A stretch of DNA of 43,849 bases from Akkermansia sp. (lineage in GTDB: Bacteria; Verrucomicrobiota; Verrucomicrobiia; Verrucomicrobiales; Akkermansiaceae): positions 1 to 43,849 of the forward strand of contig JALFWB010000048.1 of the NCBI GenBank assembly GCA_022787425.1. The letters are read 5' to 3'. This document shows, piece by piece, positions 1 through 8,508 of this stretch. The number at the start of each line of letters is the position of its first letter. Position 1 is the stretch's first letter. The position numbers and the translations under genes were made by a program. The notes below the pieces were generated by a model. That model was not told the origin of the DNA and did not search any database. It was given only the letters and a program-made list of their open reading frames with translations.

Positions 1-1
1 T

Positions 2-178
2 TATTTCCGCTATAAGCTGACTTCCGGAGTCATTGAGGGGGTGAACTCAAAAATCGCGAAAATCCAATTTCAAATGAGGGGTATAACCAGCGTGAGATAC
101 CTATACCTGAAGCTACGGGAATCCACCTGCAGGAGCTTTCATGAAGCGCTGGCTCCCGTGGGGTGGTCATAAAAACTG
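2..178 (+). pseudogene. C-terminal end of an ISL3-like DDE transposase, cut by window edge
   Basis: Frame 2 reads without a stop from base 2 to a TAA at 176-178 and gives about 58 residues. They include TSGVIEGVNSKI and QMRGITSVRYLYLKLRE, which resemble the end of ISL3-type transposases (an EGxNxKI motif followed by an Lx(K/R)L(R) helix). The catalytic part lies left of the window, so I cannot tell whether the element is intact. A decayed copy of the same stretch lies at 41771-41950 in the same orientation. The family call is from memory of motif shape and is only moderately sure. Confidence 0.6.
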
Positions 179-458
179 ACGGAGTGCATTTTTTTCAGAG
201 TCAAAGGGTACGAAACTTCTTACCGCGTTTCTATAAGCAGCCGCTTTTTAGGATCGCAGAATTCAATTTTCATCAAGACCTCAATACATTCCCATAATAG
301 CTAGCTACAGAAATCTGATCAGAAAAGCATCAAGGAGTCCACTAAAAACACCGTAGAAGAAGATCTCTCACCTCGTATGCACAGCTCCGTTGTCTGTGTT
401 AGTTCACGCTCTCGACTCGAGCGTGAGGCATGAGCCCGGTCGATGGCGTACAAGCTGC
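179..458. other. Non-coding gap between transposase end and first promoter
   Basis: No convincing gene is seen here. The first part should contain the right end of the transposon, but I could not define a terminal inverted repeat. A run of seven T at about 190-196 follows the transposase stop. The only clear structure is the palindrome at 404-426. Confidence 0.5.
404..426. repeat. Perfect 8-bp inverted repeat upstream of a promoter
   Basis: TCACGCTC (404-411) and GAGCGTGA (419-426) are perfect inverted copies with a 7-nt loop. The repeat ends 32 bp before the -35 box at 459. There is no T-run, so it is unlikely to be a terminator. It could be a regulator site for the activase operon (inference). 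Confidence 0.45.
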
Positions 459-487
459 TTGACTCTGCCCGGCGGGGGTGCTACAAT
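459..487 (+). promoter_or_regulatory. Sigma70-type promoter of the activase operon
   Basis: TTGACT (459-464), a 17-bp spacer and TACAAT (482-487). A start near 494 would leave about 30 nt of leader before the ATG at 524. The promoter lies inside the longer open frame that begins at 443, which argues for the downstream start. Confidence 0.75.
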
Positions 488-523
488 ACCCGAAGCAGCG
501 CGTTGCGCTTTCGCCAAATAATC

Positions 524-3496
524 ATGAATGCAGAAAACAGCGTCAGCTCGGCAGGACGGGCCCCCGGTGCCCTTCTGCGCGTGGGACTCGATGTCGGCAG
601 CACCACCGTGAAGGTGGTCGTGCCGGGCGAGGACGGCGAGATGCTGTATGCGAGCTACCGACGCCATCGCAGCCGGATTCGCGAGACTCTGGCGGACATG
701 TTGGAGGAGCTGCGGGCGGCTTTTCCGGAGACGGAGGAGGTGATGCCCGCGGTGAGTGGCAGCGCGGGTATAGGCATTGCTGAGGCCTGCAACCTGCCTT
801 TCGTGCAGGAGGTGTATGCGGAGAAAATTGCCACCGAAACCTTGAATCCCGGTACAGACGCCGTTATCGAGTTGGGTGGAGAAGACGCCAAGATGCTTTT
901 TCCCGGGCCGAATTTCGATGCCCGCATGAATGATAGCTGCGCAGGCGGCACAGGGGCTTTCATCGACCGAATGGCCGGTCTTCTGAACGCTCAACCGGAG
1001 GATTTGGATGCTTTGGCGGCGCGGTCGACCACCACCTATACCATCGCGAGCCGTTGCGGCGTGTTTGCCAAAAGTGATATTCAACCCCTGCTCAACCAAG
1101 GAGCGGCGCGGGAGGATTTAGCTGCGGCAGTCTTCTCCTCCGTGGCGGATCAGGCTATTGCCTCGCTGGCACGGGGGCGAACCATCAGCGGTAAGGTTTT
1201 GTACTTGGGTGGCCCGCTCACCTTCCAGAGTTGCCTGCGAAAGAGCTTTGATGACAAATTACATGTACAGGGAATCTGCCCACCGAACAGTCTGTACTAC
1301 GTGGCTATCGGCTGTGCGCTGTGCGCAGATCGTCCCGTGAGGCTCAGCGACCTAGCAGAGCGGATTCGCCGTGTGCCGGTGCGGGGGAACACCTGCCCCT
1401 ACCCCCTTTTCCGGAATGCTCAGGAGTACACCGACTTTCGTGCGAGACATGCGGCGCATGCCGTGCCGCTCAGCTCGCAGGGGGAAGCAAGGGAGGCCTT
1501 CATCGGCATTGATTCCGGCAGCACGACCATCAAGATAGTACTCATCGATGCAGAGGGGCATTTGCTGGACTCCTTCTACGACAGCAATCACGGCAACCCC
1601 ATTCCCGCCGTGCGCGATTATTTGCTGCGCCTGTACACGCGCTATCCGCAGTGCCGACTTCTGTCGGGAGCAGCCACGGGATATGGGGAAGAGTTGATCC
1701 GCCACGCTTTTCGCATTCCGTTCGGGGTGGTGGAGACCGTAGCACACTTTACGGGGGCGCGCCATTTCCTGCCGAATGTGGATTTCATTCTCGATATCGG
1801 CGGTCAGGACATCAAGTGCATGCGCATCCGCAACGGAGCGATCGATAACATTTTTCTGAATGAGGCCTGCTCCAGTGGGTGCGGCAGTTTCCTGCAAACC
1901 TTTGCGGAGCAGCTGGGCTATGGGGTGGAGGAATTCGCCCGCCTGGGTCTGCAAGCGGGAGCACCCGTGGAGTTGGGGAGTCGCTGCACGGTGTTCATGA
2001 ACAGCAGCGTCAAGCAGGCGCAGAGGGATGGTGCCGGGGTAGCGGATATCAGCGCGGGGCTCTCGCGCAGCATCGTTAAAAATGCGCTCTACAAGGTCAT
2101 TCGCCCCACGAGCCGCGATGCACTCGGTAAGCATATTGTGGTGCAAGGTGGAACCTTCCTGAACGACTGCGTTCTTCGGGCCTTCGAGCAGGAGCTGGGT
2201 CTTCAGGTGATACGCCCGAATATCGCGGGCATCATGGGGGCCTTCGGGGCGGCACTCTATGCACGGGAGCAATTTCGTCTGAAGCCGGAGGTACCCGCGC
2301 CGGTGGGGGCGGACGAGTTGCAGGCATTCTGCCACAGCACGCGCAGTGCCGTCTGTGGTCGCTGCACGAATCGCTGCCGTCTCACCATCAACAGCTTCGG
2401 CAACGGCAGAAACTACATCAGCGGCAATCGCTGCGAGCGGCCTGTTACACATGCCGAGCCGGCGGATGACCTGAACCTCTGCCGACACAAGTTGCGCATG
2501 CTCGGTGAGCTGCCGCGTCGGGGGAGCGATGCCCCGCTTGGGCCCATCGGTATTCCCATGGGGCTGAATATCTATGAGCTGCTGCCCTTCTGGCAGTGCT
2601 TGCTCACCTCCCTCGGTTTTCAGGTGGTCACAGGGCCCATGGATGACAGGCGTGTATTCCGACTGGGGCAAAACTCCATCCCGGATGATACGGTGTGTTT
2701 CCCTGCGAAGATGATGCATGGGCAGGTGCGTTGGCTGGCTGAACAAGGGCTGAAGCATATCTTCTACCCATGCATGACCTACAATTTACGGGAAGAAGGA
2801 GCGGATAATTGCTACAACTGCCCCGTGGTGGCGTATTACCCGGAGGTCCTCGCGGCCAATGTACCGGAGCTCGCGGAGCTCACCTGCCACTTCGGCTACT
2901 TGGGATTGGAAGACCGAGGGCTTCTGACCGATCGACTGGCGGCGATGTTCCGCCCGCATTTTCCACAAATCCGCCGACGGGATGTCAAGGCAGCAGTGGC
3001 AGCAGCTTATACCGCACAGGATAACTACACGCAGGCTGTACGCGCGGCGGGGGCAGGCATCCTGCAGCGGGCACGAGAAATCGGAAAGCATATCATCGTG
3101 CTCGCGGGGCGCCCCTACCATATCGACCCGCGGATCAATCACAGTATCGACCGGCTCATCACCGGACTCGGAGCCGCCGTGGTAACGGAAGACGCCGTGG
3201 CGCATCTCGCTGCAGGCTCGGAGGATTTACAGGTACTCAACCAGTGGTCCTACCATGCGCGGTTATACGCCGCTGCCCGGTATGTATGCCACCATCCGGA
3301 TACTGAGTTCGTTCAGTTGGTGAGCTTCGGTTGCGGCTGTGATGCCATCACGGCCGATGAGTGCCGACGGCTGCTGGAAAACGCGGGGCGACTGTACACG
3401 CAAATAAAAATAGATGATATCGACAACCCAGGAGCTGCCAAAATACGCCTGCGCAGCCTCTTGGCGGCAGCCGGTATTCCGGAGCTTCAACATTAA
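524..3496 (+). CDS. Acyl-CoA dehydratase activase, two ASKHA ATPase domains plus DUF2229
   Basis: 990 aa. The family (BcrAD/BadFG/HgdC) uses ATP to push electrons onto a 4Fe-4S dehydratase; in very large fused members the physiological substrate is unknown. Two actin-like ATPase domains are visible: the first opens with GLDVGSTTVK near residue 21, the second with GIDSGSTTIK near 327. Each has a Cys-rich cluster-binding loop (NDSCAGGTGAF; NEACSSGCGSF). A four-Cys stretch begins near residue 603 (CGRCTNRC), and a DUF2229-like domain (IGIPMGLNIYELLPFW) starts near 673. The frame is open from 443, but the promoter at 459-487 makes ATG 524 the likely start. No Shine-Dalgarno is seen. The next gene begins 6 nt downstream and appears to carry the rest of what is often one polypeptide. 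Confidence 0.88.
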   Translation: MNAENSVSSAGRAPGALLRVGLDVGSTTVKVVVPGEDGEMLYASYRRHRSRIRETLADMLEELRAAFPETEEVMPAVSGSAGIGIAEACNLPFVQEVYAEKIATETLNPGTDAVIELGGEDAKMLFPGPNFDARMNDSCAGGTGAFIDRMAGLLNAQPEDLDALAARSTTTYTIASRCGVFAKSDIQPLLNQGAAREDLAAAVFSSVADQAIASLARGRTISGKVLYLGGPLTFQSCLRKSFDDKLHVQGICPPNSLYYVAIGCALCADRPVRLSDLAERIRRVPVRGNTCPYPLFRNAQEYTDFRARHAAHAVPLSSQGEAREAFIGIDSGSTTIKIVLIDAEGHLLDSFYDSNHGNPIPAVRDYLLRLYTRYPQCRLLSGAATGYGEELIRHAFRIPFGVVETVAHFTGARHFLPNVDFILDIGGQDIKCMRIRNGAIDNIFLNEACSSGCGSFLQTFAEQLGYGVEEFARLGLQAGAPVELGSRCTVFMNSSVKQAQRDGAGVADISAGLSRSIVKNALYKVIRPTSRDALGKHIVVQGGTFLNDCVLRAFEQELGLQVIRPNIAGIMGAFGAALYAREQFRLKPEVPAPVGADELQAFCHSTRSAVCGRCTNRCRLTINSFGNGRNYISGNRCERPVTHAEPADDLNLCRHKLRMLGELPRRGSDAPLGPIGIPMGLNIYELLPFWQCLLTSLGFQVVTGPMDDRRVFRLGQNSIPDDTVCFPAKMMHGQVRWLAEQGLKHIFYPCMTYNLREEGADNCYNCPVVAYYPEVLAANVPELAELTCHFGYLGLEDRGLLTDRLAAMFRPHFPQIRRRDVKAAVAAAYTAQDNYTQAVRAAGAGILQRAREIGKHIIVLAGRPYHIDPRINHSIDRLITGLGAAVVTEDAVAHLAAGSEDLQVLNQWSYHARLYAAARYVCHHPDTEFVQLVSFGCGCDAITADECRRLLENAGRLYTQIKIDDIDNPGAAKIRLRSLLAAAGIPELQH

Positions 3497-3502
3497 CTCG
3501 CC

Positions 3503-4792
3503 ATGTCCGTTTGCTCAACATCTGTTCCTGATAACAACATGTCGCCGGAGCTGCACCCGGCCGTCTTTACCGAGGATATGAAGCGTACGCATACCATCCT
3601 CATGCCCGCCATGTTGCCCCTGCACTGGCGGCTGCTGCGCGCGGCCTTCATGCACTGCGGCTATAAGGCGGAAATCTTGCGCAACACGGGGCAGGAGGTG
3701 GTGGAAACGGGGCTGCGCTACGTCCATAACGATATTTGCTACCCCGCTCTTTTGGTGGTCGGTCAGGTCATTCATGCTCTGGAACACGGTGGCTTTGATA
3801 CCGGGCATGTAGCGGTGATTATCTCACAGACGGCAGGAGGATGCCGTGCCTCGAATTACATCTACCTGCTGCGGAGGGCACTGCACACGGCGGGTTTTGC
3901 TCATGTACCGGTCATCAGCCTGAACGTGCAGGGCATGGAGGAGAATCCGGGCTTCCGCATTGATATGCGTATGCTGCGAAACGCGCTCGCCGCCATGGTG
4001 TACGGAGATGCCCTTATGTTCGCAGCTAACAAGCAGCGTCCGTATGAGCTCACCCCCGGCAGCGCGGATGCCTTGGCAGAGAGCTGGTTGCAGAGGCTCG
4101 AACAGCTCTATGCGGAGGGTACGGCTTACAGACGCAGCACCATGCGCCGGATGCTTCTCCGCCTCATGCAGGACTTCGCAGACTTGCCCACCGATCCCAC
4201 CCGCCCCACGGTCAAGGTCGGCATCGTGGGGGAGGTTTACATCAAATACTCCGCCCTCGGTAATGATAACCTGGAGGCCTTTCTCTCCGCCCACAACTGC
4301 GAGTACATGGTGCCGGGTATTCTCCACTTCCTGCTCTATTGTGTAGATACTTATGTGGTCGACTTCCGCCTCTACGGTGGAAAACTCAAAAGCCTGCTCA
4401 CCAACAGCTTTGCCATGTGGGTACTCGGACGGCAGGAGAAACTCCTCCGATCTGCCATAGCCTCCGCCGGGTTCCCCGTTCCCGCCCCCTATTCTGAGCT
4501 CCGCGCATCTGTCTCCGGAATCGTCGGTCTCGGTAACAACATGGGTGAGGGCTGGCTGCTTACAGCCGAGATGCTCGACTTAGCCGAGCATGGTTACCCT
4601 AACATCATCTGTGCCCAACCTTTCGGCTGCCTCCCCAATCACATCGTCGGTCGAGGCATGATTAACCGGGTCCGCAAGGTCGCACCCCAAGCGAACATTC
4701 TCGCGCTGGACTACGATGCTTCATCGTCTTCCGTCAACCGCGAGAACCGGCTCAAGCTCATGCTCGCCACAGCAGCCTCGCGTCAGGGGTGA
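3503..4792 (+). CDS. Acyl-CoA dehydratase activase-related protein, C-terminal partner
   Basis: 429 aa, soluble, 6 nt after the preceding gene and surely co-transcribed with it. It resembles the last third of large 2-hydroxyglutaryl-CoA dehydratase activator proteins and has HgdB/C-like features: NDICYPALLVVGQ near residue 75, SQTAGGCRASNY near 109, and GIVGEVYIKYSALGND near 240. Together the two genes total about 1,419 aa, close to the usual one-piece size (family knowledge), so this is a split version rather than a truncation. Cysteines in NDICYP, GGCRAS and AQPFGCLPN could hold an Fe-S cluster (inference). Codon use turns strongly C-rich in the last roughly 400 bases. No intrinsic terminator follows. 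Confidence 0.82.
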   Translation: MSVCSTSVPDNNMSPELHPAVFTEDMKRTHTILMPAMLPLHWRLLRAAFMHCGYKAEILRNTGQEVVETGLRYVHNDICYPALLVVGQVIHALEHGGFDTGHVAVIISQTAGGCRASNYIYLLRRALHTAGFAHVPVISLNVQGMEENPGFRIDMRMLRNALAAMVYGDALMFAANKQRPYELTPGSADALAESWLQRLEQLYAEGTAYRRSTMRRMLLRLMQDFADLPTDPTRPTVKVGIVGEVYIKYSALGNDNLEAFLSAHNCEYMVPGILHFLLYCVDTYVVDFRLYGGKLKSLLTNSFAMWVLGRQEKLLRSAIASAGFPVPAPYSELRASVSGIVGLGNNMGEGWLLTAEMLDLAEHGYPNIICAQPFGCLPNHIVGRGMINRVRKVAPQANILALDYDASSSSVNRENRLKLMLATAASRQG

Positions 4793-4841
4793 GGACAACG
4801 CATTCCCTCTGCAAGGGCGGTCTTGCGGCGCACCGCGTCAG

Positions 4842-5474
4842 TCAGTGCTCACTGTGGTCACAGCCGTGGCCGCAGTTGCAGTCGTGGTCATGATGATGAC
4901 CGCCGCATCCGCAGTCGCAGCCGTGCTCATGCCCCTCCTCCGGCGGCACATAGTCGGCGTCCTCGATTTCCGGCGGCAGATCCTCGTTACCGGAGATGAC
5001 AGGGCGAATCTTATCGGCAATGGCGTGAGTTGCAGCAACTTCAACAGCGTAACGTCCGGCGGCGTTCTTACGGCGAAGGTCGGCACCGGCGGCAACAAGC
5101 ATGGCCACCACGTTTTCGTAGCCATAATAGGCAGCAAGGTGCAGCGGCGGTTGGCCGTAGGGATTGGCAGCATCCGGATCCGCGCCGGCGGAAAGGAGAA
5201 GCCGAATAAGCCCCTCGTCCGGCTCCACGCCCATGGCGGCCAGATCCGGGGAAAGGTCCACCTCATCCTGCAGCAAAAGAGTGGCAGCGGGCTTCAGCTC
5301 ATCGACCTGCTCCGGCGTGGTGCATTGCTCGAGTGCGGTCAGGAAACTCTGCACGTCCTCATCGAAGTCATCGGGGTCCAAATCACTCAGCATTTCCCGC
5401 AGTTCATCGGGCGAGACGCGGGGGCGCTGCTCCTCGTCAATGGATACACTGTTCCACTCTGTTTCGGTGTTCAT
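4842..5474 (-). CDS. Small ankyrin-repeat protein with His/Cys-rich metal-binding tail
   Basis: 210 aa from the ATG at 5474. A longer frame opens at 5498, but that would place the -10 box inside the gene; with the -10 at 5481-5486 the ATG at 5474 is where transcription should start. The N-terminal third is acidic and lacks a signal peptide. Roughly three ankyrin units follow (DEGLIRLLLSAGADPDA; PPLHLAAYYGYENVVAMLVA). The last about 30 residues are almost only H, C, D and G (HEHGCDCGCGG, HHHDHDCNCG), a composition seen in metal-binding tails of nickel, zinc or copper proteins. Metal binding is inferred; the metal and any partner are unknown. It is divergent from the sialidase gene and shares its upstream region. 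Confidence 0.78.
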   Translation of the reverse strand: MNTETEWNSVSIDEEQRPRVSPDELREMLSDLDPDDFDEDVQSFLTALEQCTTPEQVDELKPAATLLLQDEVDLSPDLAAMGVEPDEGLIRLLLSAGADPDAANPYGQPPLHLAAYYGYENVVAMLVAAGADLRRKNAAGRYAVEVAATHAIADKIRPVISGNEDLPPEIEDADYVPPEEGHEHGCDCGCGGHHHDHDCNCGHGCDHSEH

Positions 5475-5480
5475 GGGGGT

Positions 5481-5509
5481 ATTATACAGAAAAAACACCG
5501 CGTTGGCGA
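5481..5509 (-). promoter_or_regulatory. Promoter of the ankyrin/His-tail gene (leaderless)
   Basis: On the minus strand TCGCCA (5509-5504), 17 bp, TATAAT (5486-5481), then six bases and ATG at 5474. Transcription should begin at the A of the start codon. Confidence 0.7.
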
Positions 5510-5518
5510 GAAAAAAGC

Positions 5519-5547
5519 TTGCGGGAGGTGAGGGAATGTGCTAGGAT
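5519..5547 (+). promoter_or_regulatory. Promoter of the sialidase gene (leaderless)
   Basis: TTGCGG (5519-5524), 17 bp, TAGGAT (5542-5547), then eight bases before ATG 5556. It is back to back with the promoter at 5481-5509; the two -35 boxes are only 9 bp apart, so the promoters could compete or share a regulator. Confidence 0.62.
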
Positions 5548-5555
5548 ACAGTTGT

Positions 5556-7625
5556 ATGACGCGAGCAGTTCTCATAACACTCATGACGTGCGGCACGTTG
5601 GCGGCCGCAGAAGGATTTGACAGCCTGACGGCCGGCGAGCTGACCGAGGCGAGCACGGCATATGGCACCCTGCAGGCAGAAGCCGGGCATGTGGCTGTAA
5701 ACACCAAGCATATTCGCAGCGCGCCCAACAGCCTGCATTTGCAGGGCGGCAATGGCCGAACGCTTACTCTCACGCTCGACAAGGCCGTAGACTCCCCGAC
5801 CCCCTGCAATTTTTGGGTAGAACGGTGGACAAAGCGCGGGCCCTTTGAGCTGAAAGTTTGCGCCAATGTCAACGGCAAGCTCAAGGAGCTCAAGAAGCTG
5901 AATGACAAGACCCCGACGGGTGGCTTCAAGACCCGCGTGGAAGTGCAGCTGCCGCCCGGCACGTCTTCCTTGGTGCTGACGGCCAATACGCCGGAGGATG
6001 CAGGGGTGTTGATTGATGACTTGGAGATTCCAACGGGCCCGATGGAGGTCGTTGGCGTGGAGGCCGTGGGGAACACGGATGCCCGCCCCATCCTCAAGCG
6101 CGCTCCGATTAACGCTGTCACCGGCTTCAAGGTTTCCACCACCGGGCTGGAGAATGCGCCCGCCGTGGATAAGGTGGTGTTCCGTGTGGACAAGCCGAAT
6201 CAGGTGGCCAAGGTGACTCTGCGCCGCAGTGATGCCGGCGGTTGCAATTTTACCAAGGACTCCGGCAGCACCGTAATCGGCACCGGTACCCCCTCCGCCG
6301 ATGGTTTGGTAACCATTATCGGCGATACACGCAGCACGCTGACTTCCGGCGATAACTGGTTGTGGCTGGATGTGACTCCCTCCGCTTCCGCTGTGGTGGG
6401 CGGAAAAGTGACCTTCAGCAAGCCGTCCGTCACCATCGGCAGTGCTACCTTTACCCCGGAGTCGGCCCCCGTCACCCGCCGTATCGGCTATTTGGTGAGT
6501 GTGCCCGATGAGACTGTCGGCAATCAGGCGGACGGCGCGGAGCCGCGTAAGTGCGTTTCCTTCCGCATCCCGGGGCTCATCCGCACCAAGAAGGGCACGC
6601 TTATCGGTTGCTTCGATGCCCGCTACAATCACAGCGGTGACCTCTGCGCGGATATCGATGTGGCCGTGGTTCGCTCCACCGACGGCGGTCAGACCTGGAC
6701 CACCCCGGCTGTGGGCATGGACACGGGTAAAGGCGGCGATAACGGCTGTGGTGACCCCTGCATTCTGCAGGACAAGACCGGCCGCATTTGGCTGCAGGCC
6801 CTCACCTGCCACTGGGGTGGCGGTGCTTCCCTGTGGACGGCCAAGACCGGTTTCGGCAAGGACACCGGCTGGTGGTGCATGACCTACTCCGATGATGACG
6901 GCAAGACCTGGAGCAAGGAGCTGGTGGACATTACCAAGCAGGTGAAGAAGGAGGAGTGGACCACCATCCTCGCCGGCCCCGGCAACGGCATCACCACTTC
7001 CAAGGGATACATCGTCTTCCCCGCTCAGATCTGGCAGCGTGGGGCCAAGCCGCAGCAGTGCATGAGCACTCTCTGCGTGTCCAAGGACGGTGGTAAGACT
7101 TGGCAGTACGGCACCGGCATCCCCCATGCTACCTCGGAGTGCCAGGTGGTAGAGCTGAAGGATGGTTCGCTTATGCTCAACTGCCGCAATGAGTGGCGCA
7201 GTGGTAAGCGCGTGGTCTATGTCACCAAGGATCTCGGTCAGACGTGGGAGCCGCATGAGTCCAACCTCAAGGCCCTGCAGGAGCCCACTTGCCAGGCTTC
7301 GCTCATTGCGGTCAATTCCAAGAAGTACGGCCGACTCCTCCTCTTCTCGAACCCCAAGTCCGGCAGCCGCAATCACATGACGATTCGCGTCTCCCGTGAT
7401 GAGGGCAAGACTTGGAACGAGGGCTTGGAGTATGATGCCCGCGGATGCTGGGGCTACTCCTGCCTCACCATGGTAGACGACAACACCGTCGGTGTGTTCT
7501 ACGAGGCTCCCCATAGCTCCGAGACCTCCGGCATGCATGGTATCGGCTTCCTCAAGTTCCCGCTCAGCGAGGTACTCGGTGAGACTCCCAAGCCTCAGCT
7601 GCCCGCTTCCAAGGGTAAGAAATAG
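5556..7625 (+). CDS. Exported exo-alpha-sialidase (GH33-type, five Asp-boxes)
   Basis: 689 aa. It should hydrolyse terminal sialic acids from glycoproteins such as mucin. A short signal peptide is visible (MTRAVLITLMTCGTLAAAEG). Residues to about 320 form beta-rich N-terminal domains of the kind found before bacterial sialidase propellers. The catalytic propeller opens with the FRIP motif at 336-339 (R337 is the expected carboxylate-binding Arg). Five Asp-boxes follow: STDGGQTW (374), SDDDGKTW (445), SKDGGKTW (509), TKDLGQTW (557) and SRDEGKTW (613). DARYNHSGD after FRIP supplies a likely catalytic Asp. The end is Lys-rich with no anchor, so the enzyme may be periplasmic or secreted. ATG 5556 was chosen over GTG 5538 because of the promoter. 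A terminator-like hairpin follows. Confidence 0.92.
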   Translation: MTRAVLITLMTCGTLAAAEGFDSLTAGELTEASTAYGTLQAEAGHVAVNTKHIRSAPNSLHLQGGNGRTLTLTLDKAVDSPTPCNFWVERWTKRGPFELKVCANVNGKLKELKKLNDKTPTGGFKTRVEVQLPPGTSSLVLTANTPEDAGVLIDDLEIPTGPMEVVGVEAVGNTDARPILKRAPINAVTGFKVSTTGLENAPAVDKVVFRVDKPNQVAKVTLRRSDAGGCNFTKDSGSTVIGTGTPSADGLVTIIGDTRSTLTSGDNWLWLDVTPSASAVVGGKVTFSKPSVTIGSATFTPESAPVTRRIGYLVSVPDETVGNQADGAEPRKCVSFRIPGLIRTKKGTLIGCFDARYNHSGDLCADIDVAVVRSTDGGQTWTTPAVGMDTGKGGDNGCGDPCILQDKTGRIWLQALTCHWGGGASLWTAKTGFGKDTGWWCMTYSDDDGKTWSKELVDITKQVKKEEWTTILAGPGNGITTSKGYIVFPAQIWQRGAKPQQCMSTLCVSKDGGKTWQYGTGIPHATSECQVVELKDGSLMLNCRNEWRSGKRVVYVTKDLGQTWEPHESNLKALQEPTCQASLIAVNSKKYGRLLLFSNPKSGSRNHMTIRVSRDEGKTWNEGLEYDARGCWGYSCLTMVDDNTVGVFYEAPHSSETSGMHGIGFLKFPLSEVLGETPKPQLPASKGKK

Positions 7626-7647
7626 TCCCCTCGCCCCGCTCTTCTCT

Positions 7648-7683
7648 GCACCCGGCCGGTTCCGTACCGTGCCGGGTGCTTTG
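7648..7683 (+). terminator. Intrinsic terminator after the sialidase gene
   Basis: GCACCCGGC (7648-7656) pairs with GCCGGGTGC (7671-7679), followed by TTTG. The stem is strong and perfect, but the T-run is short. Confidence 0.65.
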
Positions 7684-7718
7684 TCCATGCCGTGCTGCAG
7701 GGGTGACAGAAATAGAGA

Positions 7719-7748
7719 TTGACAGCATCGGGCTGTTGGTGCTACAAT
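7719..7748 (+). promoter_or_regulatory. Promoter of the NAD(P)H oxidoreductase gene (leaderless)
   Basis: TTGACA (7719-7724), 18 bp, TACAAT (7743-7748), nine bases, ATG 7758. A start 7 nt after the -10 leaves a leader of about 3 nt at most. Confidence 0.8.
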
Positions 7749-7757
7749 GCAGGCACT

Positions 7758-8312
7758 ATGAAGAACATTCTCATCGTTTCCGGGCACGTGGATCTGAATG
7801 ATTCCGTGGCCAATAAAGAAATCCTCAGCGTCTTGGAGAAGAAGCTCCCCGAAGCGACTTTCGATTACCTGGACCGTCTCTACCCCGACTTCCGCATCGA
7901 CACGGCGGCGGAGCAGCAGAAGCTGGTGGCGGCCGATGTCATCGTGCTGCAGTTCCCCATGTTCTGGTTCTCCATGCCCTCCCTGCTGGAGCGCTGGATG
8001 GAGTGCACCTTCCTGCACGGCTTTGCCCACGGCAGCACGGGTGATAAACTGCGCGGCAAGAAACTGGTGATCTCCTACACCACGGGGGCACCGGCGGAGG
8101 CCTTCACGAAGGAGGCTATGGGCTGCACGGCGGAGGATATCTTCCTGCCGGTTCGCTTGGCCTGCGGCTTCACGGGTATGGAATACGCGGGTGCCGTGGC
8201 TACCGGCGGCGTCTCCTACCACATGCGCAGCGGCAACGGCGCTACGGACCAAATCTGCGCCAAGGCAGACGACCACGCCGAGCGCCTTCTGGCTCTGCTG
8301 GCCACCCTGTAA
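7758..8312 (+). CDS. Flavodoxin-fold NAD(P)H dehydrogenase (quinone) family protein
   Basis: 184 aa, cytosolic. The N-terminus MKNILIVSGHVDLNDS matches the FMN phosphate-binding entry of the NQO1/KefF/MdaB flavodoxin-like fold. The central stretch VIVLQFPMFWFSMPSLLERW is the family's conserved strand-loop (typically QFPLYWFSVPA) that packs against the flavin. The last third keeps the KLVISYTTGAP strand. Family members reduce quinones or other electrophiles by two electrons with NAD(P)H, or gate K+ efflux systems; no KefB/C-type partner is adjacent. The gene stands alone between two terminators with its own strong promoter. The start at 7758 fits both the fold and the promoter; the open frame from 7719 includes the promoter and is rejected. 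Confidence 0.87.
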   Translation: MKNILIVSGHVDLNDSVANKEILSVLEKKLPEATFDYLDRLYPDFRIDTAAEQQKLVAADVIVLQFPMFWFSMPSLLERWMECTFLHGFAHGSTGDKLRGKKLVISYTTGAPAEAFTKEAMGCTAEDIFLPVRLACGFTGMEYAGAVATGGVSYHMRSGNGATDQICAKADDHAERLLALLATL

Positions 8313-8333
8313 GCCCCCCGCTCTGCTTCTCTT

Positions 8334-8378
8334 CCTGCTGCGGCTCCGTTCCTCGCGGGGCCGCAGCAGGTGTTTTTT
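8334..8378 (+). terminator. Intrinsic terminator after the oxidoreductase gene
   Basis: CCTGCTGCGGC (8334-8344) pairs perfectly with GCCGCAGCAGG (8360-8370), followed by TG and six T (8373-8378). Related hairpins follow both large ankyrin genes (11480 and 14507). Confidence 0.88.
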
Positions 8379-8470
8379 GGCATCGTCACGCCTAACCTCC
8401 TACTAAACGGCTCTTCCTGTAGTCTGCGGCATGCTGATACGAAAATACCATAATTTTAAGACATTTCAGC

Positions 8471-8499
8471 TTGACGGAGAAAAATCGAGATGTTAATAT
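8471..8499 (+). promoter_or_regulatory. Promoter of the first large ankyrin gene (leaderless)
   Basis: TTGACG (8471-8476), 17 bp, TAATAT (8494-8499), nine bases, ATG 8509. Confidence 0.75.
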
Positions 8500-8508
8500 A
8501 GTGTCGTT

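Larger units (their letters stand above)
8331..8508 (+). repeat. Intergenic terminator-promoter cassette, copy 1
   Basis: This stretch matches 11475-11659 almost throughout: terminator hairpin, a long shared block (GGCATCGTCACGCCTAACC and onward), then the promoter. The copies differ by scattered substitutions and small indels. Similarity stops at the ATG: the N-terminal codons of the two ankyrin genes are unrelated. Confidence 0.85.

Noticed and set aside
1352..2758. A 468-codon minus-strand frame inside the activase gene
   Set aside because: Shadow of a real gene with clear ASKHA motifs on the plus strand; its protein is low-information and lacks domains.
5541..8276. A 911-codon open frame on the minus strand, antisense to the sialidase gene
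   Set aside because: It mirrors GC-rich codon bias of the sense genes, has no motif or promoter, and runs across the 7648 terminator and the next gene.
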